The notes under the pieces were generated by a model. The model had not been told where the DNA came from and ran no database searches. It saw only the letters and a list, made by a program, of their open reading frames with translations. 64,000 bases of DNA. Source: Cladorhizidae sp. MBARI D1340-BT2 (Eukaryota; Porifera; Demospongiae; Poecilosclerida; Cladorhizidae). The stretch lies in contig JAQNBH010000003.1 in NCBI GenBank assembly GCA_028752905.1, forward strand, positions 41,344,187 to 41,408,186, in the 5' to 3' direction. Below, one piece after another: positions 33,130-44,647 of the stretch; position 1 is the first letter of the stretch; each line of letters begins with the position of its first letter. The translations under genes were made by a program, and so were the position numbers.

Positions 33130-33386
33130 TCATACAATGCTGTCTCTGTCCTCATACATCTCCATATCAGAAACTTTATTTTCATCTGGTATAAGACGAG
33201 CTTGTAAGGGCAGTCTGGCTGGCACAGCTTGTGTGGCTTGGCAGGATGGAGACAGTGTCTTGCTCTTGTTCCTTTTCCACCACCTGTAGGCCATCAGTGC
33301 ACCCACTCCAGCAAGAGCACCACCCATGAGTAGCGCGAGAAAGTAGCCCACACCAGCTGTAATCAATATAGTTGGGCTCAGCTTAC
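33130..33386 (-). CDS. Exon 5 (copy B): transmembrane helix and tail
   Basis: 257 nt, same length and frame as in copy A. It encodes the helix GYFLALLMGGALAGVGALMA, RWWKRNK and the C-terminus DMEMYEDRDSIV with the same PDZ-ligand-like end (Met replaces Ile before Tyr). After the acceptor CTCATAG the exon begins GTAAGC, which itself resembles a donor; in copy A it begins GTCAGG. Confidence 0.82.
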
Positions 33387-35106
33387 CTATGAGACAGAAA
33401 TATATTTAAATCATGTTAGAGGTACTAAAATGTTGGAAAGGGGATAATGTGCACATTATATTCTCAGAGTACTTGCACCACTGGCCACTCTGAACACACC
33501 ATAACAAATAGAGTATGCATTCATAATGTATTTTATGGGGCAGAACTGGTGTCACAACATTTTATAGAGTAACTATGCATGCATAAAGTATTTCACAGGA
33601 CAGGACTGAATTTCTGACAAGAAACATTAATGGAAGGTGACATATGATAAAGTCCGGACTAGTGCAACATAACATTATTCATAGGGCATATAAAATTAAC
33701 AACACTACTTCAAACATTATATATATATATAGAGGCTGAAGCCAATTGAAGCAGGGTGGGCAGGCCAAATATGGCATATTTGTAGTGCCTCTCACAGAAA
33801 ACCTACAGAGCTAATTTGGATTAATATAAATCTGTCCTCTAGGAATAATATATAGCTAGCTACCTGCATATTTTGATTATGTCTTCACGCCAAAACCTGA
33901 CTAAGCTAACTAGTAGCTCAAGCCCTATAAAATACATTTTCATTGTATTTATATGCTCCGGTCGAAACCAATCATGGAAACTAAATGGGTGATTACTTGT
34001 AGATGGATATGCAGTTTATTTGTTCTATGAATACAATCTAGCACTAACTAGGTGCAGCTGCTGTTTTGGCAACTTTAAAGGTGGTGAATTCCAACAAAAA
34101 GTGCTTATGTCAAGTAGGTAAGGATTTTAATAATGATCAGTCTCGTGGGTTTGGATATGAAAATGTGACATACTACAGACACTATAACTAGATGGCATGA
34201 TAATTGGTATAAAGCTGAGTGTATAATATTGTTAAAGGAATAGAACACGAGATATTGTGTGAAATATATATATAGCAGTATTCAATGCATATTTATCATA
34301 TCTGTCAAGACTAGAATCAGATAAACACATTAAGGTTAGTGAGAACTGACCATGGCTCTCAGTATCACACATATGCATTGGCACTATAGCAGGTTTGAAC
34401 ATAGATATGGAATATACACAGTATACCAGCCAATTAGATTGAAGACGATTATGTGATAGTTATTGGCTAGAGGGAGAAAGAGCGATGTGTGAGGCTAGCT
34501 AGATTAAGTTAATTTTAACTGGTGAGTTTGGTGCATTGTTAGTGGTTACCTGCAAAGTACCACATGAAACTCTGAATTTCTACAATAAAATAATTATTTA
34601 CTTGCATGAAGCCTCTTTAATCCATTCTTCCCCATCGTTACATCTTAATCACCAGATAGACAATCTTCTCTAACCATCAATATGGAAAGATGTCACAATT
34701 TCACTCATTTGCTAGTTGAGTACTGGAGGAGCAAGATGTCATGGTTGCCTGAGATGACAAGGCGCCATGTCTTAGCTACTATTAATTATTGATTGCTAGA
34801 TCAGCTCACTGGACATGCTCAGATATGTTCAGCTTGGCAGTGTGTACATTTGTATTTTTTGTTTTTGTTTAGATAAATATTAGATGCCATGTATTATATG
34901 TGGTGGTGAAGGGATTAAACTTATAATATAAATGCGCCATGACACATATGGTGGTGAAAGGGTTAAAGAATTACAATACAAATGCTTGATTACAATATAA
35001 CAAACCATAGAGTTAATCCTAAAAATAGAGTCGGTCCGGGTACACCAAAGTCAATTACAGTATATACAAGCAAATAATTAACGAGCTACATAATAATAAG
35101 CCTCAC
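33387..35106 (-). other. Intron 4, copy B
   Basis: Aligned with copy A intron 4 throughout; non-coding. Only small indels, for example AGGGAGAAAG-type insertions near 34,470. Confidence 0.7.
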
Positions 35107-35220
35107 CATCAGTTGGAGCAGTTGTAGGTGGAGCAGTTGTGGGTGGAGTCATTGTAGGTGGAGCAGTTGTGGGTGGAGCAGTTGTGGGTGGAGTCATTGT
35201 GGGTGGAGCAGTTGTTGGTT
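35107..35220 (-). CDS. Exon 4 (copy B): expanded Thr/Pro stalk
   Basis: 114 nt, phase 1-1, 45 nt longer than in copy A through three additional 15-bp units. It encodes EPTTAPPTMTPPTTAPPTTA and then a further PPTMT/PPTTA run ending PTD. Frame is kept. Splice sites are unchanged (TGACTGTAG and GATG|GTGAGG). Confidence 0.8.
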
Positions 35221-37426
35221 CTACAGTCAAAATGACATTAATATAATGAGTTCTATGAGTAAACAACTTCTACCAAAATAACTTCTACAAAAGAACTCAT
35301 TTAGAGCTCTCATGCTAGTGAATTGAATCATCAAAATAACCACACCCTAACAGCTATTAACACTTTAAGCATGGTGCCTGCATATATACATAGTTACTAA
35401 TCAGTAATATCATCAGCTAAGCTCTTGTGCTTTGTTTGTTCTTGTTCTAGTAAGGGCATCCGGCACAAGAGCTAGCTAGATATATCTAGATACACCAAAG
35501 AGAACTCTGGAGCATGTAGCTACTACGTTTTATAGTCTACTTGTTTATATAATAGAGGGATGAATAACTAGTTCAATAAGGTTATAGACATAATAAGACT
35601 AGACATTATAAGCTTCTTAACTAGCTATATTCAAAGTAATAACTAGTATACTTACTAGGGCAGTTTCTCATACTTTCCTCTACAGTATACTTATAGGATA
35701 CCTTAACAGAGAGCAAGCTACTTCCAGTGAGTGAGTATGACATTTTGACAGTTCAAAGAGTTATGTCCCTAACATGTGCACTGGTTGTTACAAGACCATT
35801 ATCATCACCTTACCACCTACCTATTCAGGCATCACATGATTCTCAAGATGATCATTATCAATCATTATGAAGAAGCGTGAAAGCATGTGAATGTCCAACC
35901 ATTAACTCATTGTAGGCTGGCTGGCTGCTATAGCTAATTGGCATGCAAAAATTCAGGACAGCATCTAATGCCATATAATAGTATACTTCAGACAACCACT
36001 TAAACAAAAAGCAATTAAAGTCGTAACATCTTGCTAATTGACTCTGAAGGAAGTGATCGAGATGTGACCCATCATAATTCCATCTATAGTATACTTCAGA
36101 CAACTGCTTAACCACAAAGCAATTAAAGTCTATAAAATTTGCAAATTGACTCTTAAGGAAGTGATCGAGACACGACCCAGCACAGCAATTTGGTATGATG
36201 AGACTAATGTCACAGCAGAGATTTTTTTGTAAGAAGAAATTGTCATGGGATTATTTTGCTATGGTGGTGCAGATGTGGCACTTTTTATAGAACACAAACA
36301 GGGAAGCAGGAGCACTTGACTAAGATGCTTTGAACCAACAGCCAAGACCAAAATGAAGTTTACAGACCAACATTGAAAGGAAAGCTACACATCAAGCTGG
36401 GCATTTAATTAGCATGGGGGAGCCCCAAGTCATTCATTATTCATCAAGCTGGACACTTAATTAACATGGGAGAGCTCCAAAGTCATGCATAATTTATTAC
36501 CTCACATCAAAATGGGCAATAATTAATATAGAAGAGCTGAACAACCAAGTCATGCAGTATTTACTCTAGCAATATATATTATGGCAATACAATCCAACAC
36601 TGTTTTGAGGGGTGTGGCCACAGAGAGAGCAAATGTCATATGTTATGTGGGTGTGGCAATGGTAAGAGCAAAAGGTGATCATCTTTTGTGGGTGAGACTA
36701 TGGCATAGCCAAAGAAGCTGGTGTGGCTTGTAATTTAATATACAGTTTGTGCAAGTGTGTGTGAGTGTGTACGGGAGGGGGGGTGAAGGGGAGCAATAGT
36801 GGTAAGTAATCACAGCTATGTCCAATACTAGCTTGCTATTTACAAATTTACAATTTACAATCATACACCCCAGAGAAAGTAGACATCGAGATCTTTCTAC
36901 AGCTCTTCATGGATTCCATTGTGAGGAACAGTGTGTATTATGCTTAAAGCATGTTGGAGCAGTTCTGTAGTTCATGAAGACTTCATTATTTATTTCACCC
37001 TCCGGACCCCACTGTCAATACACTTGTGCATGTCATTAAGTTCCAAACTCCATATATGCTTAGAAACATGTCGGAGTCTGAGAGGTGTTATAATTACAGA
37101 TTATCACAAAGATTCCCCAATCCCAACTTACGATGTCCATCGTGTGCCAAAAATAATTTAGTCATGTGATACAAGGATTTAACTGAAGAGCTGCACTCCA
37201 CTCTCACCAGCACACTCCATGGTACCGTCAATAGGCAAGCCACCAAATTTACACATCTACTAACCATTGGTGAAGAGTCTGTGTTTATATCAATACTGCA
37301 TTCTCAGTCTAGACTACTAGCATGCATGTAACAGCTGCTGCAATTGTGGCTGTGCTCTGTACATACTTGTATACAGAGTTGCCAGGAATAAATATCAAGG
37401 ATGGAATTCCTACAGATTTAACTTAC
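35221..37426 (-). other. Intron 3, copy B
   Basis: Same local tandem duplications as copy A (about 35,973-36,180 and 36,380-36,530). No mobile element unique to this copy was seen. Confidence 0.65.
37208..37256 (-). CDS. Candidate alternative small exon (copy B)
   Basis: Counterpart of 6,873-6,921: MCKFGGLPIDGTMECA ending at donor GCTG|GTGAGA in phase 1. Reading frame and cysteines are kept, as expected for coding sequence but also for a recent duplicate. The same phase-0 acceptor problem applies. Confidence 0.28.
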
Positions 37427-38238
37427 CATGTGAACTGATGGTCCAATGAAGTTGGAGGCTTGGGAAATAAAATATGAGATCATGATAACCAGGGCATGTG
37501 GTTCTATTAATGTCAGCAAATTCCTCATATAGGTAGTGTCCAGCAATATCATCAGTTTTGTTGTAGGTCATCCTCACGGAGAGTGTTGTTATATTATCAT
37601 GCGACACAGTAATGTTGAATGCAGGGCTTTCCTCTATACCTCGGCCATTTTTATACGTGCCATTAGATGCACCAGCTATATCTAGCACTGCAGGTGCATT
37701 AACCATGAACGTGTGGTCAATAGTGAAGCTTTGACGAACAGTCCCCTGATATGCTGGAAGAGAGTAGTCTAAGATGACATCCTCTGCATTATATGTGGGA
37801 AGATTAGACTCCTGCAGAAGAAATGTGACTGGAGCAAACAGGGCATTGTTCTCCAACATCGGCAGAAGATTCCTCTGACAGATGGCTGGATCAGATCCTA
37901 GAGAGTTGATTTTAACTTCATATTTGCCTGCATCAGATTCTGTCATATTTGATATGGTCAGTGATCTCCCATTATTGGCTATGCTAACTCTATCATCAGA
38001 GGTGAGTTTAGTTCAATTGTGGTACCACGCCAGGGAGCTGATGTTCTGAGCAAGTGAGTCATAATCACGTATATTTATACTCATTGTCATCCTTTGATGG
38101 AGTGAAAAGGCTCGTGTGATTGGCTCATCAGTTTGCAGCAATCCTATGATAGATAGTGTAAATAGGTGTAGAGTACAATCATTAGCATGTTGTTGACAGT
38201 ACAACATGCTGATGGGGGACACATATATAGGACTCCTG
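37427..38238 (-). pseudogene. Exon 3 (copy B): Ig-like ectodomain with nonsense codon
   Basis: 812 nt, one more than copy A. The extra base is near the 5' end (TGTGTCCCCC against TGTGCCCCC in A) and shifts the frame relative to the shared acceptor. At 38,013-38,015 a GGA (Gly) codon of copy A is TGA, in the Ig motif AWYHN(G)TKL. The rest is open and well conserved, with the same sequons and D-x-G-x-Y motifs (MTESDAGKYEV, DDIAGHYLYEE). Unless these are sequence errors, copy B makes only a truncated protein lacking the stalk, membrane helix and tail. Confidence 0.8.
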
Positions 38239-39629
38239 CTACCATCAGATTGGAATATTGACTCTAATTAGCTTTTATAATGTTGTGTAAGACTTGGTGT
38301 CAATTATATTGGTATATGCTGGAGGTTGGTGTGTTTAATTCAGCGAGGAGTTGCCCTTCACCAAGAACTTGTGAGGTGGGTCAAGGAATCATGTGTCAAT
38401 ATCTATTCCTGTGTGGAGTGGGTGTGCATGGTGTGTATGTGTATATGTGGTATGAGCAATGTAGGTGTGTGCAGTCTTCTAGATAGGAAGCATATGCACA
38501 TGATATCTGTGTGCATGCACATGTTGGGGTGTAGGTGTGAATGTTTGTAGGTACTCTATGTGGCTGTCATGGCAACATTGTCAAGTAACATTTTTTTTAA
38601 ATAAAAAATAAAACTCTTGCCTGTCTCCATAGAGAGGCATGGGCATCGTGTGTGCTCTACCCCATCAGTGAGATGTGTTGCCACCTCACACTTATTGTAG
38701 AGTGGAGGAAAGAGACACTGTCAAAGGTCAGAGGTTGATGTTCGTCAACCTGGCTAGATTGGAGGCTCCTGGACTTTGAGTTAGACATCACTTGGCCTAT
38801 TTCCATGCCCACTGTGTAGTTAATGTGAAAAAATTTCACCTTGAGAAGAGGCAAACTTGTCTAAATAAGAGTTGTTTATAAAGGGGACTGTATGTGTGTT
38901 TGTCCGTTCACTTGTAGTACTCATGATCCGTGGTTCAATCCCAGGAAGAATCTTCCCCCACCCCTACCCACTTTGAATCAAGAGTGAACACTCACTTTTT
39001 AAATCCCCCTCACCCCTCCATGCCCACTCTCCTCCCCCCCCCCCCACTCGCCTCCCCTCTCCTCTCCTCCACATTTAACCCTTTTCCCCTACCAACAATG
39101 GGAGGTTCTATAGGATGGTTTGGACTAGATTAGTCATAGTGGATAACTGTCTGTGTGTGGATGTATGATAATACTGGGGTCAATCATTGCGCAATTTGGT
39201 CCGATAGCTTCGATAAATAAAAGAAAGAGAAGTAGCTAGCTCTCTTTGTCTGTCTGTATATAATACTCTGTGTATATGTGTGTGTTTAAAGTCCAATGGA
39301 TGTCAGACCAGCTTAAAAGCACTCCCACAACAACCAGAGATATAAGGGTGGGAATTCTCTGTGTTGGTAATCAACTCTCTTGGTATCCAAGGCCCATTTC
39401 AAGCCAGGGTGGAATATTTAAAAAAAGTTTTAATCTTTGTTTCCTACCAACACAGGGATATTCTGTGGGAGAGCTTTGACCAGTAGTCATTATGGATAAC
39501 TAGCTATGTCCTCTGTATGATAATGATATATAGAGGGAATATTTATGTGAATTTGGTGGCCACTGCATGCCACACCCCACAGCAGAAAACATGTATCTCA
39601 GCTGGTACATATAAAGCTAACCAGGAGGC

Positions 39630-40016
39630 GGAGATTAGGACCATATCAAAGAGGAGACTAGGAGCCTATCAAAGAGGAGACTAGGAGCCTATCAAAGAGG
39701 AGACTAGGAGCCTTATCAAAGAGGAGACTAGGAGCCTATCAAAAAGGAGACTAGGAGCCTATCAAAGAGGAGACTAGGAGCCTATCAAAGAGGAGACTAG
39801 GAGCCTATCAAAGAGGAGACTAGGAGCCTATCAAAGAGGAGACTAGGAGTCTATCAAAGAGGACTAGGAGCCTATCGAAGAGGAGACTAGCAGCCTATCA
39901 AAGAGGAGACTAGGAGCCTTATCAAAGAGGAGACTAGGAGCCTATCAAAAAGGAGACTAGGAGTATCAAAGAGGAGACTAAGAGTCTATGAAAGAGGACT
40001 AGTAGCTTATCAAAGA
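39630..40016. repeat. 23-bp minisatellite, copy B only
   Basis: About sixteen units of AGGAGACTAGGAGCCTATCA with AAG, a few shortened (AGGACTAGGAG). Copy A lacks the whole surrounding segment, passing straight from ACTCCCAC to GATCTGAC near 8,950. Confidence 0.9.
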
Positions 40017-40571
40017 GGCCACCTCATCTTATGCCAGTACAGGACTATTTGCCCCTTCCTTGCTCTCTTTTCCTTTCTTTCCTCTGCTTCTAACTTTTCT
40101 CTGCAGTCTGTCTCAGGGCCAGAGCATTCCGAGCTACAAAGCAGCACAAAGACTCCTGGGTTGTTGCTGAAGTGAGGAAAGAGTCTCACCAAGTAACACA
40201 CATGCTAACCCAGTGTGACAATTGTTGGGTTTTCCAACAGGCATGGACAAATGCTTCTGTTTACTTGAGAGCTAGCAGGGTGGTGAATGATCTGACTCTG
40301 CAGAGCAGAGCCTGAGAGTGACATGCATGGACATCATATCTACAAGTCTGTCTGGTACCATAGGCTTGAGAGGGTGGAGAGAAATAGTCAGAACATGCAC
40401 TCACCAGTGAAAGCTACACGGCAAGTCTACTCCAAGTGTGCACTTCATTAATTAATTAATAAGTGGGTGAACATAGCAAGCCGCAATTATAGCTCACTCA
40501 CTAAAACATTTCAGGAATGAGCTAATGATAACCTGATATGCATTATATGATTATTAGTTGTATAATATTAA

Positions 40572-40877
40572 TTAGCACTTGGGTTGCGCAGTCTGTGCTA
40601 ATTTGTACTCCAGAGTGCATCCAGTTGCATCAACTTTATCTCTCTCTGTTATCTGGTCATGCAAGTCACCAACTGGTTTGCGAGCCCACATTGTTGCTTG
40701 AGGCTTCATATCAACACTTTGCTTCAAACTATTAAAATTAACTCTCACCCCCCCTCCCACTACAAATTCTACCACTTGTGAGATATATGGAATGTTCCTC
40801 GCTGCCTCTATCAACTTTTTCCTGTTCATCTCTTTCTTGGATAAACTTTTTTTAAAACAAATAAAGCACACCAACAT
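40572..40877 (-). CDS. Unrecognised ORF, disrupted in copy A
   Basis: 101 codons with non-repetitive composition: KKEMNRKKLIEAARNIPYIS, then FNSLKQSVDMKPQA and PVGDLHDQITERDKV. In copy A (about 9,250-9,450) the same sequence has indels that break the frame and lacks the C-terminal part. It may be an old gene or transposon fragment, or an unrecognised exon. I cannot name it. Confidence 0.25.
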   Translation of the reverse strand: MLVCFICFKKSLSKKEMNRKKLIEAARNIPYISQVVEFVVGGGVRVNFNSLKQSVDMKPQATMWARKPVGDLHDQITERDKVDATGCTLEYKLAQTAQPKC

Positions 40878-41014
40878 GTGTTGACTGACATGTTGTTACC
40901 AGAGATAGAATATAAATCTAGTTTATTCAAGCAATGCAATGTGATGCAATATGACCTCATCTTCACCATATCATAAAATTGAAGCATTGTATCGCTAGTG
41001 TGAGCGGCATATTG

Positions 41015-41485
41015 TGAACCAGTAGTGAGCCAGTACAATACTAACCCACTAATTATTAGACTAATAATCCCACCAGTAGTGAGCCAGTACAACACTGACC
41101 ACTAATTACTAGACTAATAGGCCCACCAGTAGTGAGCCACTGCAACACTGACCTACTAATTACTAGACTAATAGGCCCACCAGTAGTGAGCCACTGCAAC
41201 ACTGACCCACTAATTACTATAGACTAATAGGCCCACCAGTAGTGAGCCACTGCAACACTAACCCACTAATTACTATAGACTAATAGGCCCACCAGTAGTG
41301 AGCCACTGCAACACTGACCCACTAATTACTAGACTAATAGGCCCACCAGTAGTGAGCCAGTACAACACTGACCACTAATTACTATAGACTAAGGGCCCAC
41401 CAGTAGTGAGCCAGTAAAACACAGACCACTACTTACAAGACTAATAGGCCCAATAGTAGTGAGCCACTGCAACACTGACTCACTA
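41015..41485. repeat. 54-bp minisatellite, copy B
   Basis: About eight units of the same repeat as at 12,360-12,990, with further units after the Tigger insertion (42,034-42,120). Unit variants CCACTGCAACACTGACC dominate here, unlike copy A. Confidence 0.88.
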
Positions 41486-41489
41486 ATTA

Positions 41490-42031
41490 CAGTAGACCCT
41501 CGCTAATCTGGACCATGTTAATCCGAAACCTCGCTAATCCGAACTGCATTAGGTAGCAACAACAAAAAAACCATTCAAAATGCATGCCATTATTGAACTT
41601 CGAACCTACCACGAGCCTGTCATACAATGCAGCTGCAATGATATGGAGAAGAAAAGAGCACACAAGAGCCTTACCATCGAGGAGATCCTGGACCAGCTCG
41701 GGAAGAAAAGCTACAAGTTACTATCTGAACAGTATGGAGTTGGAGTCTCAACTATCTCAGACTTAGAAGAAGGGCAGCGAGTTGTGAGGATGCAAAAGGA
41801 AGATGACTGAGATGGGATTCCGGAGATCTGCTAAAAGAATGAGGATGGGAAGGGAACATAATGATTAAAAAATAACTTGTACACCCACCACCCATATTCA
41901 ACCCACACCTGCCAAAAATATACAAATTCAGAGTTCAATATAATGATATTCATAAATTTCACTAATCTGAAAATTTCACTAATCCGAAGTACTCAGATCC
42001 CCACGCTATTTGGATTAGTGAGAGTTTACTG
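41490..42031. mobile_element. Short pogo/Tigger-like DNA transposon, TA target site
   Basis: Ends CAGTAGACCCTCGCTAATC and, inverted, CAGTAAACTCTCACTAATCC are typical of pogo/Tigger elements of the Tc1/mariner superfamily. TA dinucleotides flank it at 41,488-41,489 and 42,032-42,033. At 542 bp it is an internally deleted copy. It interrupts the 54-bp minisatellite of copy B and is absent from copy A. Confidence 0.92.
41580..41810 (+). pseudogene. Pogo transposase N-terminal helix-turn-helix fragment
   Basis: Encodes KKRAHKSLTIEEILDQLGKK followed by LLSEQYGVGVSTISDLEEGQ. The pattern of a first helix region and YGVGxSTISD is the CENP-B/psq-type DNA-binding domain of pogo transposases. The frame stops soon after; the DDE catalytic domain has been lost. 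Confidence 0.82.
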
Positions 42032-42556
42032 TACTAGACTAATAGAGACCACCAGTAATTACTAGACTAATAGAGACCACTAGTAATTACTAGACCACCA
42101 GTAGTAACCACTACAACACTGAGCCTTCAATTACTAATTATAAACTTGATACTAATTGAAAAACAAACTCATATAATATACACACATATATAAATATATA
42201 TATATATATACCTGCGTTGACACTGGAAATGCTTAGGTAGGTGCATTGAAGGTGACAGGACACCAACCATGATGTCATTGTAATGATGGCATATATTGTT
42301 GACCCTCATAACAACCTGAATTTAATGTTTGATCTTACCACAAATTTATCATGCCACACTCACTTTACCTTCACTGCCAATGTCAAAATCTGAACATCAA
42401 ATAGTTTGAGGCTCAACATTTCTGGCTATGTTGTAGCGCACTTTAAATGGAGTTTAGTTGGCACAGCTTAGATAAGCTGAACGTGGTTTATGTTCGGCAG
42501 GTGCAGTCATTATAAGTGTCACTTGCTTACACACATGTGTATGTGTTATTACGTAC

Positions 42557-42865
42557 CATGCAATTCGAAAAATCTCACAGTCCTGCCAAGCTCATTTCCA
42601 TTAATCATTACACTACAGAAGATCCAGTTGTAGCGAAAGTATGAGAAGAATATTAAGTCCCTGATGACAATCCGACTGTAATTTACATGGGAAATATTAT
42701 TTCCCACCTCCCACCATTTGTAAGTCAGTTCCTGGGTTTGTGCTGGCTGCACCTCACAGAAGAAGGTCACATTTTCATTCACACTGAAAGGACCATGGCT
42801 TGGCTCAGTGATGATTTTAACAGAGGATGCTGCAGCCTCAGCTCCGAACATCCACTCACTGGTAA
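42557..42865 (-). CDS. Exon 2 (copy B): N-terminal Ig-like domain
   Basis: 309 nt, phase 1-1, one codon shorter than copy A (TSEW against AAIEW at the start). Cys-Trp-Cys pattern kept: NVTFFCEVQPAQTQELTYKW and RYNWIFCSVMINGNELG. Donor CATG|GTACGT and acceptor TTATATTGTAG are the same. It is open and shows mostly conservative replacements, so this exon had been under constraint. Confidence 0.8.
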
Positions 42866-42907
42866 CTACAATATAAATAACAACAGATACCTGAACCAGA
42901 CTCCATA

Positions 42908-43335
42908 GAAGTATATATGTCCATATCTAGGAGAGGCTCTCCCAAACATATTGCAAGTTCACCCAAATATATTGCAAGTATTATGTCCATATATACCTAG
43001 GACAGACTAACCTAAACTTATTGGAAGTATATATGTCCATATCTAGGAGAGGCTCACCCAAACATATTGCAATTATATATGTCCATATCTAGGATGACTC
43101 ACCCAAACATTTTGCAAGTATATATGTCCATATCTAGGAGAGACTCATCCAAACATATTGCAAGTATATGTTCATATCTAGAAGAAGCTCACCCAAACAT
43201 ATTGCAAGTATATATGTCCATATCTAGGAAAGACTCGCCCACACATTTTGCAATTATATATGTCCATATCTAGGAGAGGCTCACCCAAACATATTGCAAG
43301 TATATATGTTCATATCTAGGATAGACTCACCTAAG
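42908..43335 (-). repeat. 46-bp satellite, short array in intron 1 of copy B
   Basis: About nine or ten diverged units of the intron 1 satellite of copy A, again between exon 2 and exon 1. Units vary in length and sequence, unlike the homogeneous array of copy A. This probably resembles the ancestral state. Confidence 0.9.
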
Positions 43336-43364
43336 CATATCACAAGTACATGCAGCACAAACAT
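43331..43364 (-). CDS. Exon 1 (copy B): signal-peptide start
   Basis: 34 nt encoding MFVLHVLVICL with ATG context TCCACCATGT and donor TTAG|GTGAGT, phase 1. It splices in frame to exon 2 (...ICLVTSEW). Substitutions against copy A are few and keep hydrophobicity. Here the exon end (GTGATATGCTTAG) has diverged from the satellite consensus. Confidence 0.75.
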
Positions 43365-43444
43365 GGTGGACAACTTCACAAAGAAACAACTACAAAGATT
43401 AATAGAACTCCAATTTGCTTTGCAATTGCACTGACCAGCTAGCA

Positions 43445-43451
43445 CTTTATA
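43445..43451 (-). promoter_or_regulatory. TATA box, copy B
   Basis: TATAAAG on the gene strand, about 80 bp upstream of the ATG, at the place of TATATAG in copy A. The surrounding GTGC and GGTCAGTGCAATTGCA are kept in both copies while the flanks differ more, consistent with a promoter. Confidence 0.45.
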
Positions 43452-44647
43452 CCTGAAGTTATGTCATGCTATTTCCTTGTAGTTAATTAAGCCAGCTACA
43501 CACAATTACTGAGTTGTGGGGGTGGAGGATGTGGCTAGACATGTGAACTGTTGAATATCAGTAATGGCATTCAACCAATTCCATTGCCATGAGACTATAG
43601 CTCACTTTATCATGCATAATTTATATCAAAATTAGATTATAATGCACTGATAAGCAGATTATATTGGTCGAAACTACAATAGTCATTTTTTATCAAGGAA
43701 GGGCGCATAGCCAGATATATCGATGTCAATTTTCTAATGAGCTATTATGTCCACCAAGATTTTAGCACTGGCTCAATGAGAAGTTGTTGTTTTTAATCCC
43801 CACCCCCCACCCATACCACCCTAAACTCAACACACACACATTTGAAGTGCAGCACACACTGTGGAATTAACCTCAAGGTCTTGTCCTTTGCCACATAATG
43901 AAGAATACCTTGCCGTAACATACACTTGTTACTAGACACAACAAGCTCCTTTGCTTTGTCATTGTTTGCCTGGTTAAACTCCAGTTTCTAGATAATGTAT
44001 GACCTGGTCCAAACATTGCTGCCGTTCTCCTAGGCTACTCTCCCCATTCTTTGTGGTTTCTTGGGTACCTTCTATAGCAGCCACAAAGCTCTCTTTTTCT
44101 GCCACAACTGGTGAAAACCCATGGTTCTTCATCACCACCACCACATGGTCTTTCTCGCACTGCCTACAGCATCTTCAGTAGAACTCAATATAACTCTCTG
44201 TTTGGATCAAAGTAGGACAGGGAGCCCTGCTTTTGTCAGGTCAGCATACCTTTTTCCGAAAAAGCTTAAAGTGATGACTTGGAAGTCGGACTGCTTGGAC
44301 CATGCCAGCTGTTTCAATCCTACTTTTCTTCACCTTGGCAGGTTCAAGACAATTCTGCCTACTCTCCCTATTTTATAGATTCTACGCACTTTACTGTAAT
44401 GGGCTTGATATTATAGCTCAAAAGATAGGTAATCTCCCTCTGTGCTCTCTCTTGATGCTAAATATGTTCGCTCCATAGATTCTGCAAATTTCACTATATA
44501 GACTTGATATATAGCTCTAATAGGTCCACATCATTTGTTCCACCTCAGTGCAAACAAACATCAACCCCAACTTAGGAAGCAGGTCAGTCTTTATCAGTAG
44601 TCAGGTAGGACTGCACCACTGCCTTCACTACATGTCCTGATCAAATA

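Larger units (their letters stand above)
38239..42556 (-). other. Intron region between exons 3 and 2, copy B
   Basis: Holds a C/T-rich stretch at 38,950-39,080, a segment missing from copy A with a 23-bp minisatellite (39,630-40,016), a minus-strand open frame at 40,572-40,877, the 54-bp minisatellite and a Tigger-like element. The hAT elements of copy A are absent. Confidence 0.65.
32778..43805. repeat. Segmental duplication, copy B
   Basis: Direct copy of 2,526-26,400. Gene order, exon phases, introns and even small intronic tandem repeats are shared. Private differences are a Tigger-like insertion (41,490-42,031), a roughly 0.95-kb segment with a 23-bp minisatellite (about 39,335-40,285), a 45-bp longer stalk exon, and only about 0.43 kb of the 46-bp satellite. 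Confidence 0.92.

Noticed and set aside
2526..43805. Copies A and B as uncollapsed haplotypes of one locus
   Set aside because: They lie in the same orientation on one continuous sequence, with 6 kb of unique DNA between and private insertions. A misassembly cannot be fully excluded without reads.
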